Notes: generated by a model from the sequence alone, not told the origin. 64,000 nt of DNA from Candidatus Flexifilum breve (GCA_016717205.1 JADKGC010000008.1:62001-126000); one strand, 5' to 3'; positions 25,863 through 34,299 are shown, numbered from the stretch's first letter. A program made the numbers and translations.

Positions 25863-27203
25863 TCAAAATTGCAGGCTAAAGCGATAGCCTCCGATCCCTA
25901 AACTCGCAAACGGCTCACCTGACCACAGCCACACGAGCGTCATGTCCGCTGCTTGACCGGGCAGCAGATCGAACGGCATGAGTCCTTCGGCAGGCGTACG
26001 CGGTCCCGGCGGATTCTCAACATAGCCCAGCGCCAGCCACACACTCTCCGGCGCAATCGGCAACAGCGTATTCCCACCGTTGTACAACCGCAGTCGCGTC
26101 GTGACCTGCCCCGCGCTCGTCGTCACGCTGATGATCTGCACATCCAAGCCCATGAATGGAATCGGCGTTGGCGTGGTGGTCGGCAATGGTGTTGGCGTGA
26201 CTGCGATCACCGGTTGTGCCAGCGCACCGATGAGTTCCCCAGCGCGTCCCAATTCCTGCTCGATCGGATAAACTGCCGTGACCAATGTGCGTGTACCGGT
26301 TGGCAGCCCGTCCGCATCCGTTTCGCCGAGCAGGAGCAACACCAAGCCGGGATTGACCTGTCGGAAGATACCCGTGTCGCTGCGCCGCACCTCGCGCTTG
26401 TCCTCAAAGGCGAAGGCTAGAATCGCGCCCGTGTTCATCTGCAAACGAAATTCCGCCCCCGCGCTGATCTGCTCGAACCACGCGGCATTGTCCTCCGACC
26501 ACGGGATGCCGATCACCGGGCGCACACTCATGCCGTTGAGGAAGGATGCTGTGTCCGGGTTCGGATCGAAGTTCCATTCCGAGGCGCGCACCGCTCGGCG
26601 TTGCACCACCCACACACGCGGCACGATCTGGTCAGGCAGACTGATCTGCAGGTTGATCGGGTAGAACGGCGCGCGACTGGTATCACCGCCTTCGATCACC
26701 TCATCCTGCGCTTCGAGCGCGAGCGGAGTCGGGGTAATCCCCCGCGGGAGTGTGGCGGTGACATCGACTTCGGCGGTTGTTTCTGCTGCACCGCTGTTCC
26801 CGCCCCCGCGTAAGAGGAGAAATGCCACCATCAGAAGCATCAGTGCGCCTAAGGCCGCAATCACTTTGCCCGACGGCTTGCTGGTTTTCGCAGTGACGTC
26901 GGCTTCCGGTGCGTCAAACCCCTCGCCCCGCTGCGCTGCCTCCTGCACACGCTTCGGCGCGCGTGCCCAGCGCAGTCCGACCGGGACGAGTGCCGCTTCG
27001 TGATAGCGCTTGAGCAAGGCGAGCGCGATTTTGCGTTCTTTCGCATCCGAACCTTCCGCGCCCGCCGTCTTGACTTCGCGGTCATAGGCGGCACGATAGG
27101 CGCGCTGGCGGTCGGTCGGTACAAGTTCCCACAGGGCACGCAGCTCGTCGAGCGAGAGCGCCCTCAGGTCTTGCAGAGTGTGATAGTGCAGGCTGTCGCT
27201 CAT
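25863..27203 (-). CDS. Single-pass membrane protein of the transfer operon
   Basis: The 446-residue protein has a cytoplasmic N part of about 115 residues with helix-rich charged sequence (TLQDLRALSLDELRALWELV) and one membrane helix (VIAALGALMLLMVAFLLLRG). An outer part of about 300 residues follows, with Pro/Thr linkers (VTPTPLPTTTPTPIPFMGL) and beta-rich segments. It overlaps the VirB6 C-terminal frame by ATGA. The topology resembles VirB8/VirB10-like scaffold parts of monoderm T4SS, but I see no motif that proves it. It ends the left-hand transfer block next to the Argonaute. Confidence 0.65.
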   Translation of the reverse strand: MSDSLHYHTLQDLRALSLDELRALWELVPTDRQRAYRAAYDREVKTAGAEGSDAKERKIALALLKRYHEAALVPVGLRWARAPKRVQEAAQRGEGFDAPEADVTAKTSKPSGKVIAALGALMLLMVAFLLLRGGGNSGAAETTAEVDVTATLPRGITPTPLALEAQDEVIEGGDTSRAPFYPINLQISLPDQIVPRVWVVQRRAVRASEWNFDPNPDTASFLNGMSVRPVIGIPWSEDNAAWFEQISAGAEFRLQMNTGAILAFAFEDKREVRRSDTGIFRQVNPGLVLLLLGETDADGLPTGTRTLVTAVYPIEQELGRAGELIGALAQPVIAVTPTPLPTTTPTPIPFMGLDVQIISVTTSAGQVTTRLRLYNGGNTLLPIAPESVWLALGYVENPPGPRTPAEGLMPFDLLPGQAADMTLVWLWSGEPFASLGIGGYRFSLQF

Positions 27204-28462
27204 TCCGTTCCTCCCAAGACCGCGCTGCTGCCGCTCATGGATGCGTTGGAGCGCATCGCTTCGTCATAACCGGTGTCCGAGTCGCTGCCATCGTCGTCCC
27301 CCGCTTCGACGGTGATGATCGGCTCAACTTTCACCTCCGGCGCGACGGTGATGGACGGCACAGGCATCGAACCGTAAGCGGTCATCTCGTTCGGGAGCAG
27401 TCGCGCGGCGATTTCGAGCCGGTTGACCTCGCGCTCCGCCTCATCGCGTGAACGTCCCCCCGTGATTGCACCGTCGATCAATTCATTGCGAGTCGTTTCC
27501 GTCAGCCGTCTATCCGGCGTTTCCTTGACTTCGCGCCCGACCCGCTCAGTCTGATCAGGAGACAAGCCCAAACGTGCCGCGCCGTCGATGAACATGCCGA
27601 AACGGGCGAGATCATCGCGCACCGGCAGACGACCATCGTTGAGGGGAGTCACGCCCACCGCCTGCGCCATCAAACCGCCGACCGTCAGGTGATCGACCCC
27701 ATTCGTGCCGCGACCGCCGAGCAGGCGCATCACATCGCCCATCACGCTCGTGACATCCGTTGTTCCTGCAACACGTAAACTCCCCACGAGTGTCCCGGCA
27801 GCCCGTTCGAGGGCTTCGGCACTCCGTCCTAACCGTCCGGCAGCGCCTTCACTGCGTTCCGCGTCCGACTTGCCGCTTCCGCGCCCCGCTGCCGACTGCG
27901 TGACTTCGGCAATATGCTGTTCCATCTCCTCGCCACGCATATCATCGGCGTAGGTCTCGCGCTCGCGGGTGAGTTCTTCATCGGCGGATGCCTCGGTCGG
28001 TGTGGACGCGACGGGCGTGAACGTCCCCATGCGTTTGCGCTTGACGGGCGTGAATCCGGGGTACAGCTCGCCGTCATCATCCTCGAACCAGTCGAATTCA
28101 CCGTCCAGTTCATGCCGCTGCGGACGCTTGCCGCGTGGATAGGTGACTGCCTCCAGACCTTCGCCGACCGCCGGGACGAGCATCGGTCGCCCGATCAGCC
28201 GTCCCTGCTTGTCATATTCTGCCTTCTCCGGGTCATAGTCCGTGAGCAGGGTCGTGCCGAGCATCGGTCCGAGCGTGCGCCCGTAGACGGGAACATCGCG
28301 TGCCACCCGGCGCACGGTCGCCCCTTCCATGAACTGCTCCGCCGTGTCGCCCAACGCCGTGCCGCGCAGAGTCGGAAGCCGGGTGATCGCCCGCGCCGCC
28401 TCTGCCAATGGCTGCACGCCGCCGAAGGTCAACCCCGCCGCCTGTGCCTGGGGTTGCCCCAC
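27200..28462 (-). CDS. C-terminal part of the VirB6-like protein (after a frameshift)
   Basis: This 420-residue frame opens at a GTG (28462) with no ribosome site and begins QPQAQAAGLTFGGVQPLAEA. It has no membrane helices and is rich in helices and charged residues (VGREVKETPDRRLTETTRNE). Removing one G from the GGGG run at 28457-28460 joins the VirB6 frame to it seamlessly (ALQSG then QPQAQAAGL). The likely true product is one VirB6 protein of about 868 residues with a long cytoplasmic tail. It could also be a separate overlapping gene. It shares ATGA with the gene at 25863-27203. Confidence 0.7.
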   Translation of the reverse strand: MGQPQAQAAGLTFGGVQPLAEAARAITRLPTLRGTALGDTAEQFMEGATVRRVARDVPVYGRTLGPMLGTTLLTDYDPEKAEYDKQGRLIGRPMLVPAVGEGLEAVTYPRGKRPQRHELDGEFDWFEDDDGELYPGFTPVKRKRMGTFTPVASTPTEASADEELTRERETYADDMRGEEMEQHIAEVTQSAAGRGSGKSDAERSEGAAGRLGRSAEALERAAGTLVGSLRVAGTTDVTSVMGDVMRLLGGRGTNGVDHLTVGGLMAQAVGVTPLNDGRLPVRDDLARFGMFIDGAARLGLSPDQTERVGREVKETPDRRLTETTRNELIDGAITGGRSRDEAEREVNRLEIAARLLPNEMTAYGSMPVPSITVAPEVKVEPIITVEAGDDDGSDSDTGYDEAMRSNASMSGSSAVLGGTE

Positions 28463-29804
28463 TTTGCAGCGCGGTCATGCCTGCCAGCGTGTTCGAGCCG
28501 ACACTGACGGCACTCCCCGCCACTGAGGAAACGAGTGCGGCCGCGCCTGCCGCGATCCCCACCGCGCCCACGGCTCCGGTTGCCGTCATCACGGTTGCCG
28601 CGCCGGGGCTGATGACCGCGCCGCCGGTTGCCTGACCGAAGGCAGTGAACAGGCGGTTGAACGAGTTCCAGACCGCTTTCACGCCGCTGAACAGCACGAT
28701 CACCATGAAGATCAAACAGATCAAGCCGACGCCGAGGACGACGATGCCGTTGCCGCTCGCCGTTCCCGCGAGAAAGAACGTCACGACCAGCGACTGAATC
28801 AAGGCGATCACGACCGTCTGGATGATGAGTTCGATCCACAGGTCGATGATCGAGCGGGCAATCACTTCGGTTTTCTTGAAGAAGGCGAACAGGATCGCCA
28901 CCCCGAACGAGATGAAGGTCAGCCCCTGCGCGATGGTCAGCAGCAGGTAGACGAGCTGCTCGGTCACGCCAAATAGGATCAACGGCCACGCCGTGAGCAA
29001 GCGTCCCTGTGCCGCCGACGCCATGGCAATCGAATCAGCGCGTTCGAGCGGGGTCATCAGCGAGAAGAAAACCGGATCGCGGTCATTGGCGAAGAACGAA
29101 CCGGGTCGCCGCCATTCCCACGGCACACTGCCCGCCGTCCACAACCCTGTTGCCGGATCGGGCGGATGCGGTTGGCAGTAGGGATCGCGCGGCGTGGACG
29201 GGTAGCCCATCAGGTCGATGCCGTCGGCTCGCAGATACGCGAGGGCTACATCCAGCCCATCGATGGTGTAATTCCACACGGGCATGTACGACCCGAAGTT
29301 GTCGCACAGATTCAGAATGCCCATGTCACTGCTGCTCACGCTGGAGAGCGAGTCGAAGGCGCTGCCGGTTGCCGCCGACAGCCCGCTCAAGCTGCTGGCG
29401 TAGAACGCGCCCGAAAGCGTGCGCCGGAAATCGCTCATGCCCTGATACAGGCTCGGACCCAATGAGAAGAACAGCGCGCCCGCCAGATACCAAGCGATCG
29501 CGCTCTTTGGCTCGACCACGCGCATCCGGGCGAAGGCGGCGAGCAGATAGGTGATCCCCAAGACCAACAGCGCGACAACAAAGGATAAACTCACCGCGAC
29601 TTGCAGGCTGGCATTCGTCTGGGCGATCAGCGGCGTGAAGGCATTGTCCACCAGCCACTGGTTCATCAGTTCGATGGTGTAACCCATCATCAGAAAGGCG
29701 CGCTGCAAGCTCCAACCCATGCCCGCCAGTGAGAACAAGAGGTTGTACCAGAGGGTATCGATCTGGATTTGCAGCCCGTTCAGCACATCATCGACAATTG
29801 GCAT
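28233..29804 (-). CDS. virB6: VirB6/TrbL-like polytopic conjugation protein, N-terminal part
   Basis: The protein has at least six membrane helices, for example AVSLSFVVALLVLGITYLLA, LVYLLLTIAQGLTFISFGVA, LIIQTVVIALIQSLVVTFFL and VVLGVGLICLIFMVIVLF. A glycine- and alanine-rich region follows. This is the form of VirB6/TrbL inner-membrane channel proteins. After about residue 448 (position 28460) the frame turns to Arg/Gly/His-rich nonsense, a sign of a one-base frameshift; the true continuation is the frame at 27200-28462. The start at 29804 has AAGGAG 8 bases upstream (GGAAGGAGATGATCAC). Confidence 0.85.
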   Translation of the reverse strand: MPIVDDVLNGLQIQIDTLWYNLLFSLAGMGWSLQRAFLMMGYTIELMNQWLVDNAFTPLIAQTNASLQVAVSLSFVVALLVLGITYLLAAFARMRVVEPKSAIAWYLAGALFFSLGPSLYQGMSDFRRTLSGAFYASSLSGLSAATGSAFDSLSSVSSSDMGILNLCDNFGSYMPVWNYTIDGLDVALAYLRADGIDLMGYPSTPRDPYCQPHPPDPATGLWTAGSVPWEWRRPGSFFANDRDPVFFSLMTPLERADSIAMASAAQGRLLTAWPLILFGVTEQLVYLLLTIAQGLTFISFGVAILFAFFKKTEVIARSIIDLWIELIIQTVVIALIQSLVVTFFLAGTASGNGIVVLGVGLICLIFMVIVLFSGVKAVWNSFNRLFTAFGQATGGAVISPGAATVMTATGAVGAVGIAAGAAALVSSVAGSAVSVGSNTLAGMTALQSGATPGTGGGVDLRRRAAIGRGGAGDHPASDSARHGVGRHGGAVHGRGDRAPGGTRCSRLRAHARTDARHDPAHGL

Positions 29805-29823
29805 TTGTGATCATCTCCTTCCT

Positions 29824-30549
29824 CTATGGAGGCGGCAGCACGCCGCTCGGCGGATCGGCAATCGCGGCGCTGCAATACGGGTTGGTCTCCATGCGCCAGA
29901 CGAGCGCGTTGCTTCCCGGCAGACGCGGCGGCGGCGTCGGGCGCGTAGTCGGATCGAGCATGAAGGTGATGCGATCCGGCACTGCGCCATACGGGATGAA
30001 GCCCGCCAGCATGAAACTGCGCGTTTCGTTCGGCGAGAGGCTGACGGCTTCATATGTGACCGTCAGCCCGGCATCGACTGCCGCGTTGGTCGAAGCGCCC
30101 CATACCCCAGTCGATCCACCCACCAACTGACTGATGTAACTCTGATAGGCGGGAAACACGTCATAGCCGCTCCCGCTCAGGTTCTTGATTTCCAGTTCCC
30201 AGACAGCGACGGTACGTCCGGCAGGCGTATTGACCACCGACACGTTCACCAGCCGAAAGCGCGCCGACTGCGGACTGCGCGTGAACACCGCATCCCCGCG
30301 ATAGAACGCCGCCGGAGGACGGAGTGCATATGGCGTGACCGTCGGCGGTGGGAGCGCAGTCGGGAACGGGACAAGCGTCGGGTAGCCAGGAATCGGCACG
30401 AAGGTCGGCAGCGGTGTCGGTGTGAGCACAATGGGTGTCGGGCAAATGTAGACCGGCGAGCCGCTGATCCCGGTCAGCGTCCCGGTACATGCCAGTGCCG
30501 CCAGCGCCAGCACGAGGGGCAGAAGCACAAGTGATTTCTTCATGTTCAC
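29824..30549 (-). CDS. Transfer-operon surface lipoprotein
   Basis: The 241-residue protein starts with a lipoprotein signal, MKKSLVLLPLVLALAALAC, where the cysteine after LALAALA is the lipid site. A Thr/Pro-rich linker follows (PTPIVLTPTPLPTFVPIPGY), then a beta-rich domain (RFRLVNVSVVNTPAGRTVAV, WELEIKNLSGSGYDV). It would sit outside the membrane. In a monoderm T4SS it may form part of the surface channel. It lies 2 bases after the gene at 30552 and 19 before virB6. No family is recognised. Confidence 0.75.
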   Translation of the reverse strand: MNMKKSLVLLPLVLALAALACTGTLTGISGSPVYICPTPIVLTPTPLPTFVPIPGYPTLVPFPTALPPPTVTPYALRPPAAFYRGDAVFTRSPQSARFRLVNVSVVNTPAGRTVAVWELEIKNLSGSGYDVFPAYQSYISQLVGGSTGVWGASTNAAVDAGLTVTYEAVSLSPNETRSFMLAGFIPYGAVPDRITFMLDPTTRPTPPPRLPGSNALVWRMETNPYCSAAIADPPSGVLPPP

Positions 30550-30551
30550 CT

Positions 30552-31763
30552 CTAGGGGATCAGTCCTGGCTGGTTGCCTGGTGTGAGCAGGAGGGTGTAG
30601 GCGGGCGCAGCACTATTGCCGCCGCGCTGCACCGTCCACGTCTTGCCGAAATACGGCACGACGATCTGCGCCGGCGCGTCAGTCACCACTTCAAACGACA
30701 CATAGCCCCGTTCATCGGTGAAGCCGCTGGCGATCACGCGGTTGGTGTTGATCTCAACGACGCGCACTGAAATCCCGGCAACGCCTTCCGCCGGATCGAC
30801 CGTGCGGTTGCCATTCTCATCGTAGGCAATGACCACTTCAGCGGTCAGGACGCGCGGCGGGATCGGGGTTCCAGTCGGTTGAAGCGTGGGCGGCGCGCCG
30901 ACGAGTTCAATGCGCGCGGCGGGCTGCGGCTGGGGCGTTGGCGTGTTCGTAATCGACGGCGGCGGGAGGATCAGCGTGTGTGCATCCCCGCGAAAGACCT
31001 GAATGGTGTCCAGACCGATCACGTAGCCTTCGCTGGTGTTGTTCTTCTGCCCGATCCCACGCAGCTCGAGCCGATGCGTCCCGCCGCCGACGTAGTACAC
31101 GTCGGTCACCGGAAACCGGAGTTCGTCCGCGTAAGCGTCAATCGTGTCTAGCACTGCGCCATCGACGACGATCTCGAACGTGCCCATGTTCTGCGCCGCG
31201 ACGTAACGCACGCGCAGTCCTTCGCCTTCAAACATGAAGGTCGCGCTGTCATACGCGCCTTCGGTGCGGTGATACTGCCCCCGGCTGGCGAATTGCGACA
31301 GACGCGGTGTCCACGGGGGCGAATAGCGGATCGTCGGATAGTCCGACTCGAAGCTGTACCAGCCGAAGAACGGCGGCGCAGTATCGGTCGCATCCGGGAG
31401 CGGCTCGACCGGGTTCGGTGGCGCAGGCAGCAGGATCGTCCCCGGCGGAAACGGCGTGAGCGTGGGCGGGACATACACCCCCGGCAGCACGACCGCGATC
31501 TCCAACACGCGCTCGCTCATCGTCGGCAGCAGCGTTGGCATAGGCGTATCCGTTGGAACAGCCGTCGTTGTTGCTGTGAATGTCGCTGTGAGCGTGGGAG
31601 TCAGGGTTGGCGCTGGCGTATCCGTCGGGGTAAGCGACGGCAGCACCATCAGCGTCGGAATTTGAACGTCGATCGCGCTGGGTTGAGTGCGAATCAAGAA
31701 AAAGGCGGCAGCCCATGCCGCAAGGCAGAGCGCCGCCAGCACGGGCAGCACCAGTCGTCGCAT
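30552..31763 (-). CDS. Signal-anchored surface protein with TP-rich stalk and Cna-B/SdrD-like domain
   Basis: The 403-residue protein has an N-terminal signal anchor (LVLPVLAALCLAAWAAAFFL) and a long Thr/Pro stalk (TPTDTPAPTLTPTLTATFTA). A beta-rich domain (FMFEGEGLRVRYVAAQNMG) follows, then a C-terminal segment AYDENGNRTVDPAEGVAG plus ISVRVVEINTNRVIASGFTD that fits a SdrD-B/Cna-B fold. It is the first gene of the second leftward operon, behind the GATTCC repeats at 31830-31889. A role as surface adhesin in mating contact is likely from domain type and place. Confidence 0.7.
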   Translation of the reverse strand: MRRLVLPVLAALCLAAWAAAFFLIRTQPSAIDVQIPTLMVLPSLTPTDTPAPTLTPTLTATFTATTTAVPTDTPMPTLLPTMSERVLEIAVVLPGVYVPPTLTPFPPGTILLPAPPNPVEPLPDATDTAPPFFGWYSFESDYPTIRYSPPWTPRLSQFASRGQYHRTEGAYDSATFMFEGEGLRVRYVAAQNMGTFEIVVDGAVLDTIDAYADELRFPVTDVYYVGGGTHRLELRGIGQKNNTSEGYVIGLDTIQVFRGDAHTLILPPPSITNTPTPQPQPAARIELVGAPPTLQPTGTPIPPRVLTAEVVIAYDENGNRTVDPAEGVAGISVRVVEINTNRVIASGFTDERGYVSFEVVTDAPAQIVVPYFGKTWTVQRGGNSAAPAYTLLLTPGNQPGLIP

Positions 31764-31829
31764 GTCGTTACTCCGGGTCAGTTTACGCTGGTTTCAGCGT
31801 AACAAAGTGGGATAAGCGAACGACTGGAC

Positions 31830-31889
31830 GATTCCGGTTATGGGTTTGAGGGTTGGGAAGATTCCGGTCAGCGATGGGAAGATTCCGGT
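31830..31889 (-). promoter_or_regulatory. Second GATTCCGGT operator-like block
   Basis: Three exact GATTCCGGT copies at 31830-31838, 31860-31868 and 31881-31889 are 30 and 21 bp apart. The context GGGTTGGGAAGATTCCGGTCAGC is shared with 23575-23597. It lies upstream of the surface-protein operon on the minus strand and directly after the stop codon of a NarL-type regulator. Confidence 0.7.
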
Positions 31890-32528
31890 CTATTCGGGTA
31901 GACGCATAAATCCTTCGGCTGCCGCCCTGCTGATGAGGTGTTCGTTGGTCGTCGCGCCAAAACGGGAGCGCATCTTTTCAGTAACCCAGTAAACCCGGCG
32001 TCGTTTCAAGCGCATTTGCGCGGCAATCTCGCGGACGGTGCAGCCGCGCGCCAGCAGATGCAACACCGCGCGGGCTTCTGCATCCAATTTCCAGTCGCGA
32101 CTGCTGCTCTGCATGGCGATCAGGTATTCAGCGTTCGCTGTCGGGGATAAGTAGGGGTGTTCACGCAGCACTGTATCGACTGCGGTGAGCAGGCAGGTTG
32201 ACAGATCATCCCCCACCGCCAGATAGCCGCACATCCCCATCGTGAATAGATCGCGGATGACTAAACCGTCGGTCGTGTTCCCCATGACGATGATCCGTCC
32301 TGCTGGTGCCGCCTGAATCAGCCGCTCGACCAATGCTATAGTCTCAAACAGCGGATCGAAACGGTCACCCAGCAGAATGACATTAGGTTGGTTGACACCT
32401 GCCAGTCGGAGGAGGTCATCCCCATTCTCGGCGCTGGTGAGAACCGTGTCGGCGCGTTGCTTGAGCAGGGTTTCCGCGCCGACCACAGCGAGACTGCTGC
32501 CGTCTGCAATCAAGATTTGAGTGGTCAT
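31890..32528 (-). CDS. Orphan NarL-type regulator with degenerate receiver
   Basis: The ATG at 32528 has GAGG 6 bases upstream. A longer frame back to 32645 would run through a repeat block and is rejected. The 212-residue product has a receiver-like domain (ILIADGSSLAVVGAETLLKQ) in which the phosphate-accepting Asp appears replaced (VILLGDRFDP). A C-terminal HTH of LuxR type follows (ARAVLHLLARGCTVREIAAQ, MRLKRRRVYWVTEKMRSRFG). No sensor kinase is near. It stands 120 bases after a second, related regulator and is probably one of the factors that read the GATTCC or TGTC repeats. Confidence 0.75.
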   Translation of the reverse strand: MTTQILIADGSSLAVVGAETLLKQRADTVLTSAENGDDLLRLAGVNQPNVILLGDRFDPLFETIALVERLIQAAPAGRIIVMGNTTDGLVIRDLFTMGMCGYLAVGDDLSTCLLTAVDTVLREHPYLSPTANAEYLIAMQSSSRDWKLDAEARAVLHLLARGCTVREIAAQMRLKRRRVYWVTEKMRSRFGATTNEHLISRAAAEGFMRLPE

Positions 32529-32598
32529 GGCTTGCCTCATCCTCACAATAGTACGTTTCAGCGTATCATATTGTCGGGCTGTGAGGGTGAGACAACGT

Positions 32599-32635
32599 GA
32601 CATTTCGAGGTCAAAAATGGACATTCGCATGGCAC
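32599..32635 (-). promoter_or_regulatory. TGTC repeats upstream of the 31890-32528 regulator
   Basis: On the minus strand GTGCC (32635-32631), ATGTC (32624-32620) and ATGTC (32603-32599) are spaced 11 and 21 bp, preceded by GGGAAATT. The order matches GGGAATTTGTGTC..ATGTC at 33486-33508. This suggests one regulator binds both sites. Confidence 0.5.
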
Positions 32636-32647
32636 AATTTCCCACGC

Positions 32648-33301
32648 TTACGCCTGATCATCCTCGTCTTCCATGTCCAGCAGTTTCTTCTGATGCGCAA
32701 TGTCAATAAGTTGGGCATTGCTGTTCGCGTGATACACCTCGCGCAGCATTTGCAGTGTCCGATAGATCGTCTTGCCCGCCAATCCTAAATGCGATGAAAT
32801 CTCCTTCACATCAAAACCATCGGCGGTGAGCTGAAGTACATCAACATCTCGCTGCTGGAGTTCATCGGGCAGCATCCGATGCCCATCGAGGAGGCGAGAA
32901 ATGCGGGGCGATACGGAGAGCCCACCATCGGCGATCATGGGAATGGCGCTCAGGAGTCCCCGCTCCAAATCATCATCCTTGTGCAGCATCCCATGCACAC
33001 CGTGTTCGCGCAGCAGTCGCAGCAAGGTGGCGGTTGGACGCTGCGCAATCATCAGCACCGCGAGATTCGCCTGCCGCCCGCGCAGTTTTTTTACCTCTTG
33101 GGCGAGGTTTGTTGACCGGGGATGAGAGTCATCAATGATGACCACATGGGCGCGCTGCTTCGCGAGGAATTCGTGCGCTTCGCGAAAGTTAGCGCAAACG
33201 GCAGCAACTTCGATAGGAATGTCCGATTTCGTCACCATCTGCTGAATACCAACGCGCGTCAGTGCATTGGCGGAGACGACTACCACTGTGATTGGGCGCA
33301 T
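32648..33301 (-). CDS. Orphan NarL-type response regulator
   Basis: The 217-residue product has a receiver domain (MRPITVVVVSANALTRVGIQ) with a possible phospho-acceptor Asp in AHVVIIDDSHP and a K-like position in HGMLHKDDD. A LuxR/NarL HTH follows (ELQQRDVDVLQLTADGFDVK, EISSHLGLAGKTIYRTLQML). The usual paired N-terminal acids are replaced by VVSAN, so phosphorylation is doubtful. The start at 33301 has AGGAG 11 bases upstream; an ATG at 33310 has it only 2 bases away. It is divergent from the small RHH gene at 33624 across a repeat-filled region. Confidence 0.75.
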   Translation of the reverse strand: MRPITVVVVSANALTRVGIQQMVTKSDIPIEVAAVCANFREAHEFLAKQRAHVVIIDDSHPRSTNLAQEVKKLRGRQANLAVLMIAQRPTATLLRLLREHGVHGMLHKDDDLERGLLSAIPMIADGGLSVSPRISRLLDGHRMLPDELQQRDVDVLQLTADGFDVKEISSHLGLAGKTIYRTLQMLREVYHANSNAQLIDIAHQKKLLDMEDEDDQA

Positions 33302-33492
33302 GAAAAGCATTTCTCCTTATCTCTATGGCTATCCCTCATACAGCCGACAGAAAAAGAACGCTTGAGCTAAACACGAACGCTCATTGTATTACAAAAATCC
33401 AACGAGTGTGTGTCAGGTATTGGCATTTTTTCGGTTAGAACTTGCTTACCAAGCCGGAGTGGTTCAGTTTTGAGGGAGAACGATGGGAATTT

Positions 33493-33568
33493 GTGTCATT
33501 TTCATGTCACAAATTCTCACGATGTCAAAACGAGACATGCCAATGTCAATTATTCTCGAACAAATGTC
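33493..33568. promoter_or_regulatory. TGTC direct-repeat block in the divergent region 33311-33623
   Basis: GTGTC at 33493 and ATGTC at 33504, 33522, 33543 and 33564 lie in one direction, the last three steps being 18, 21 and 21 bp. CAAATTCTC follows two of them. The block sits between the regulator at 32648-33301 (minus) and the RHH gene at 33624 (plus), so it can control both. No gene is seen in this 323-base stretch. Confidence 0.6.
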
Positions 33569-33623
33569 CCAAATTCTCGCCCTAAATTTGACGTTTTCCA
33601 GTAAGCTGTTGAAACGTTGAGTC

Positions 33624-33833
33624 ATGAGGAGCGTCATTTTGAATCGAGACACGCCATTTGCGGCGCGGATTGCCTTCCGGTTACCGCAGTCGCTCTACGA
33701 CAAATTGGAGAAGTGGGCGGAGGAAGAAGATCGCCCGCTCGCCAATCTCGTCTATACCCTCGTTAAACAGGCAGTGACCGAACATGAGCGCGAACAACAC
33801 GCACTCACGCTGGAAAAGGAGATGAGCCGATGA
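33624..33833 (+). CDS. Ribbon-helix-helix (Arc/CopG-like) protein
   Basis: The 69-residue protein contains FAARIAFRLPQSLYDKLEKW, a typical RHH beta strand and first helix, and then RPLANLVYTLVKQAVTEHER as the second helix. It is the first gene of a short rightward operon (RHH, zinc finger, small protein, two recombinases) and shares ATGA with the next gene. It may act as a recombination directionality factor or a repressor acting on the TGTC repeats; both are inference. Confidence 0.7.
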   Translation: MRSVILNRDTPFAARIAFRLPQSLYDKLEKWAEEEDRPLANLVYTLVKQAVTEHEREQHALTLEKEMSR

Positions 33834-34090
33834 CGGTTAAGAATCACCCGCCCCTGATCGATCTGCGCGATCTGGTAGAAACCCATTTGGGCAAACCGCT
33901 TGCCGCCAGCCCTCATGCCGGATTGTGGCGCTGCCCTGCCTGTTCATCCGAACGTCACGGACTGCTCCTCGTGTCGGCGGACGAGTACAAGTGTTTGAGC
34001 GGATACGTCTGTGATGGCGGAGCCAGTGAGTGGCTGCAAAACATTGACCAAGAACCGGACGAACCGCTCATGATGGGAGTGCCGGCATGA
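33830..34090 (+). CDS. CHC2-like zinc-finger protein
   Basis: The 86-residue protein has LIDLRDLVETHLGKPLAASP, then GLWRCPACSSERHGLLLVSA and CLSGYVCDGGASEWLQ. The pattern of CPAC, HG and a later C residue resembles the zinc-binding domain of DnaG-type primases (CHC2), without the polymerase part. Such solo domains occur on mobile elements. It is coupled by ATGA to both neighbours. A role in primase loading or DNA binding cannot be told from sequence. Confidence 0.6.
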   Translation: MTVKNHPPLIDLRDLVETHLGKPLAASPHAGLWRCPACSSERHGLLLVSADEYKCLSGYVCDGGASEWLQNIDQEPDEPLMMGVPA

Positions 34091-34290
34091 GCGGTTCTCA
34101 GGGCGTAGTGTCAGCTGAAGACTCCCCCGGCACCATGATCAAGCGGGTGTTCCACATCGCAAAAATCCTTGCTGTGGTCACGAATATTCACGAGATCGAG
34201 CGAGAACCAGCAAAAAATTGCGTCAAAAATCAGGGTGCGCTCGATCTGCGGTATTGTGAAGCTGAAGCGACGGTAGCACAGCCTAAGTGA
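34087..34290 (+). CDS. Small hypothetical protein before the recombinases
   Basis: A 67-residue frame starts by ATGA overlap with the zinc-finger gene and ends 9 bases before the first recombinase. The product (SGSQGVVSAEDSPGTMIKRV, FHIAKILAVVTNIHEIEREP) has no motif I recognise. Support is only the coupled start and the tight fit between genes. It may be a small excision factor or a chance frame. Confidence 0.4.
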   Translation: MSGSQGVVSAEDSPGTMIKRVFHIAKILAVVTNIHEIEREPAKNCVKNQGALDLRYCEAEATVAQPK

Positions 34291-34299
34291 GGATTTTCA

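Noticed and set aside
33493..33568. Short direct repeats considered as a CRISPR array
   Set aside because: The units are only 5-14 bases, spacing is about 21 bp with no unique spacers of normal length, and no cas genes are present.
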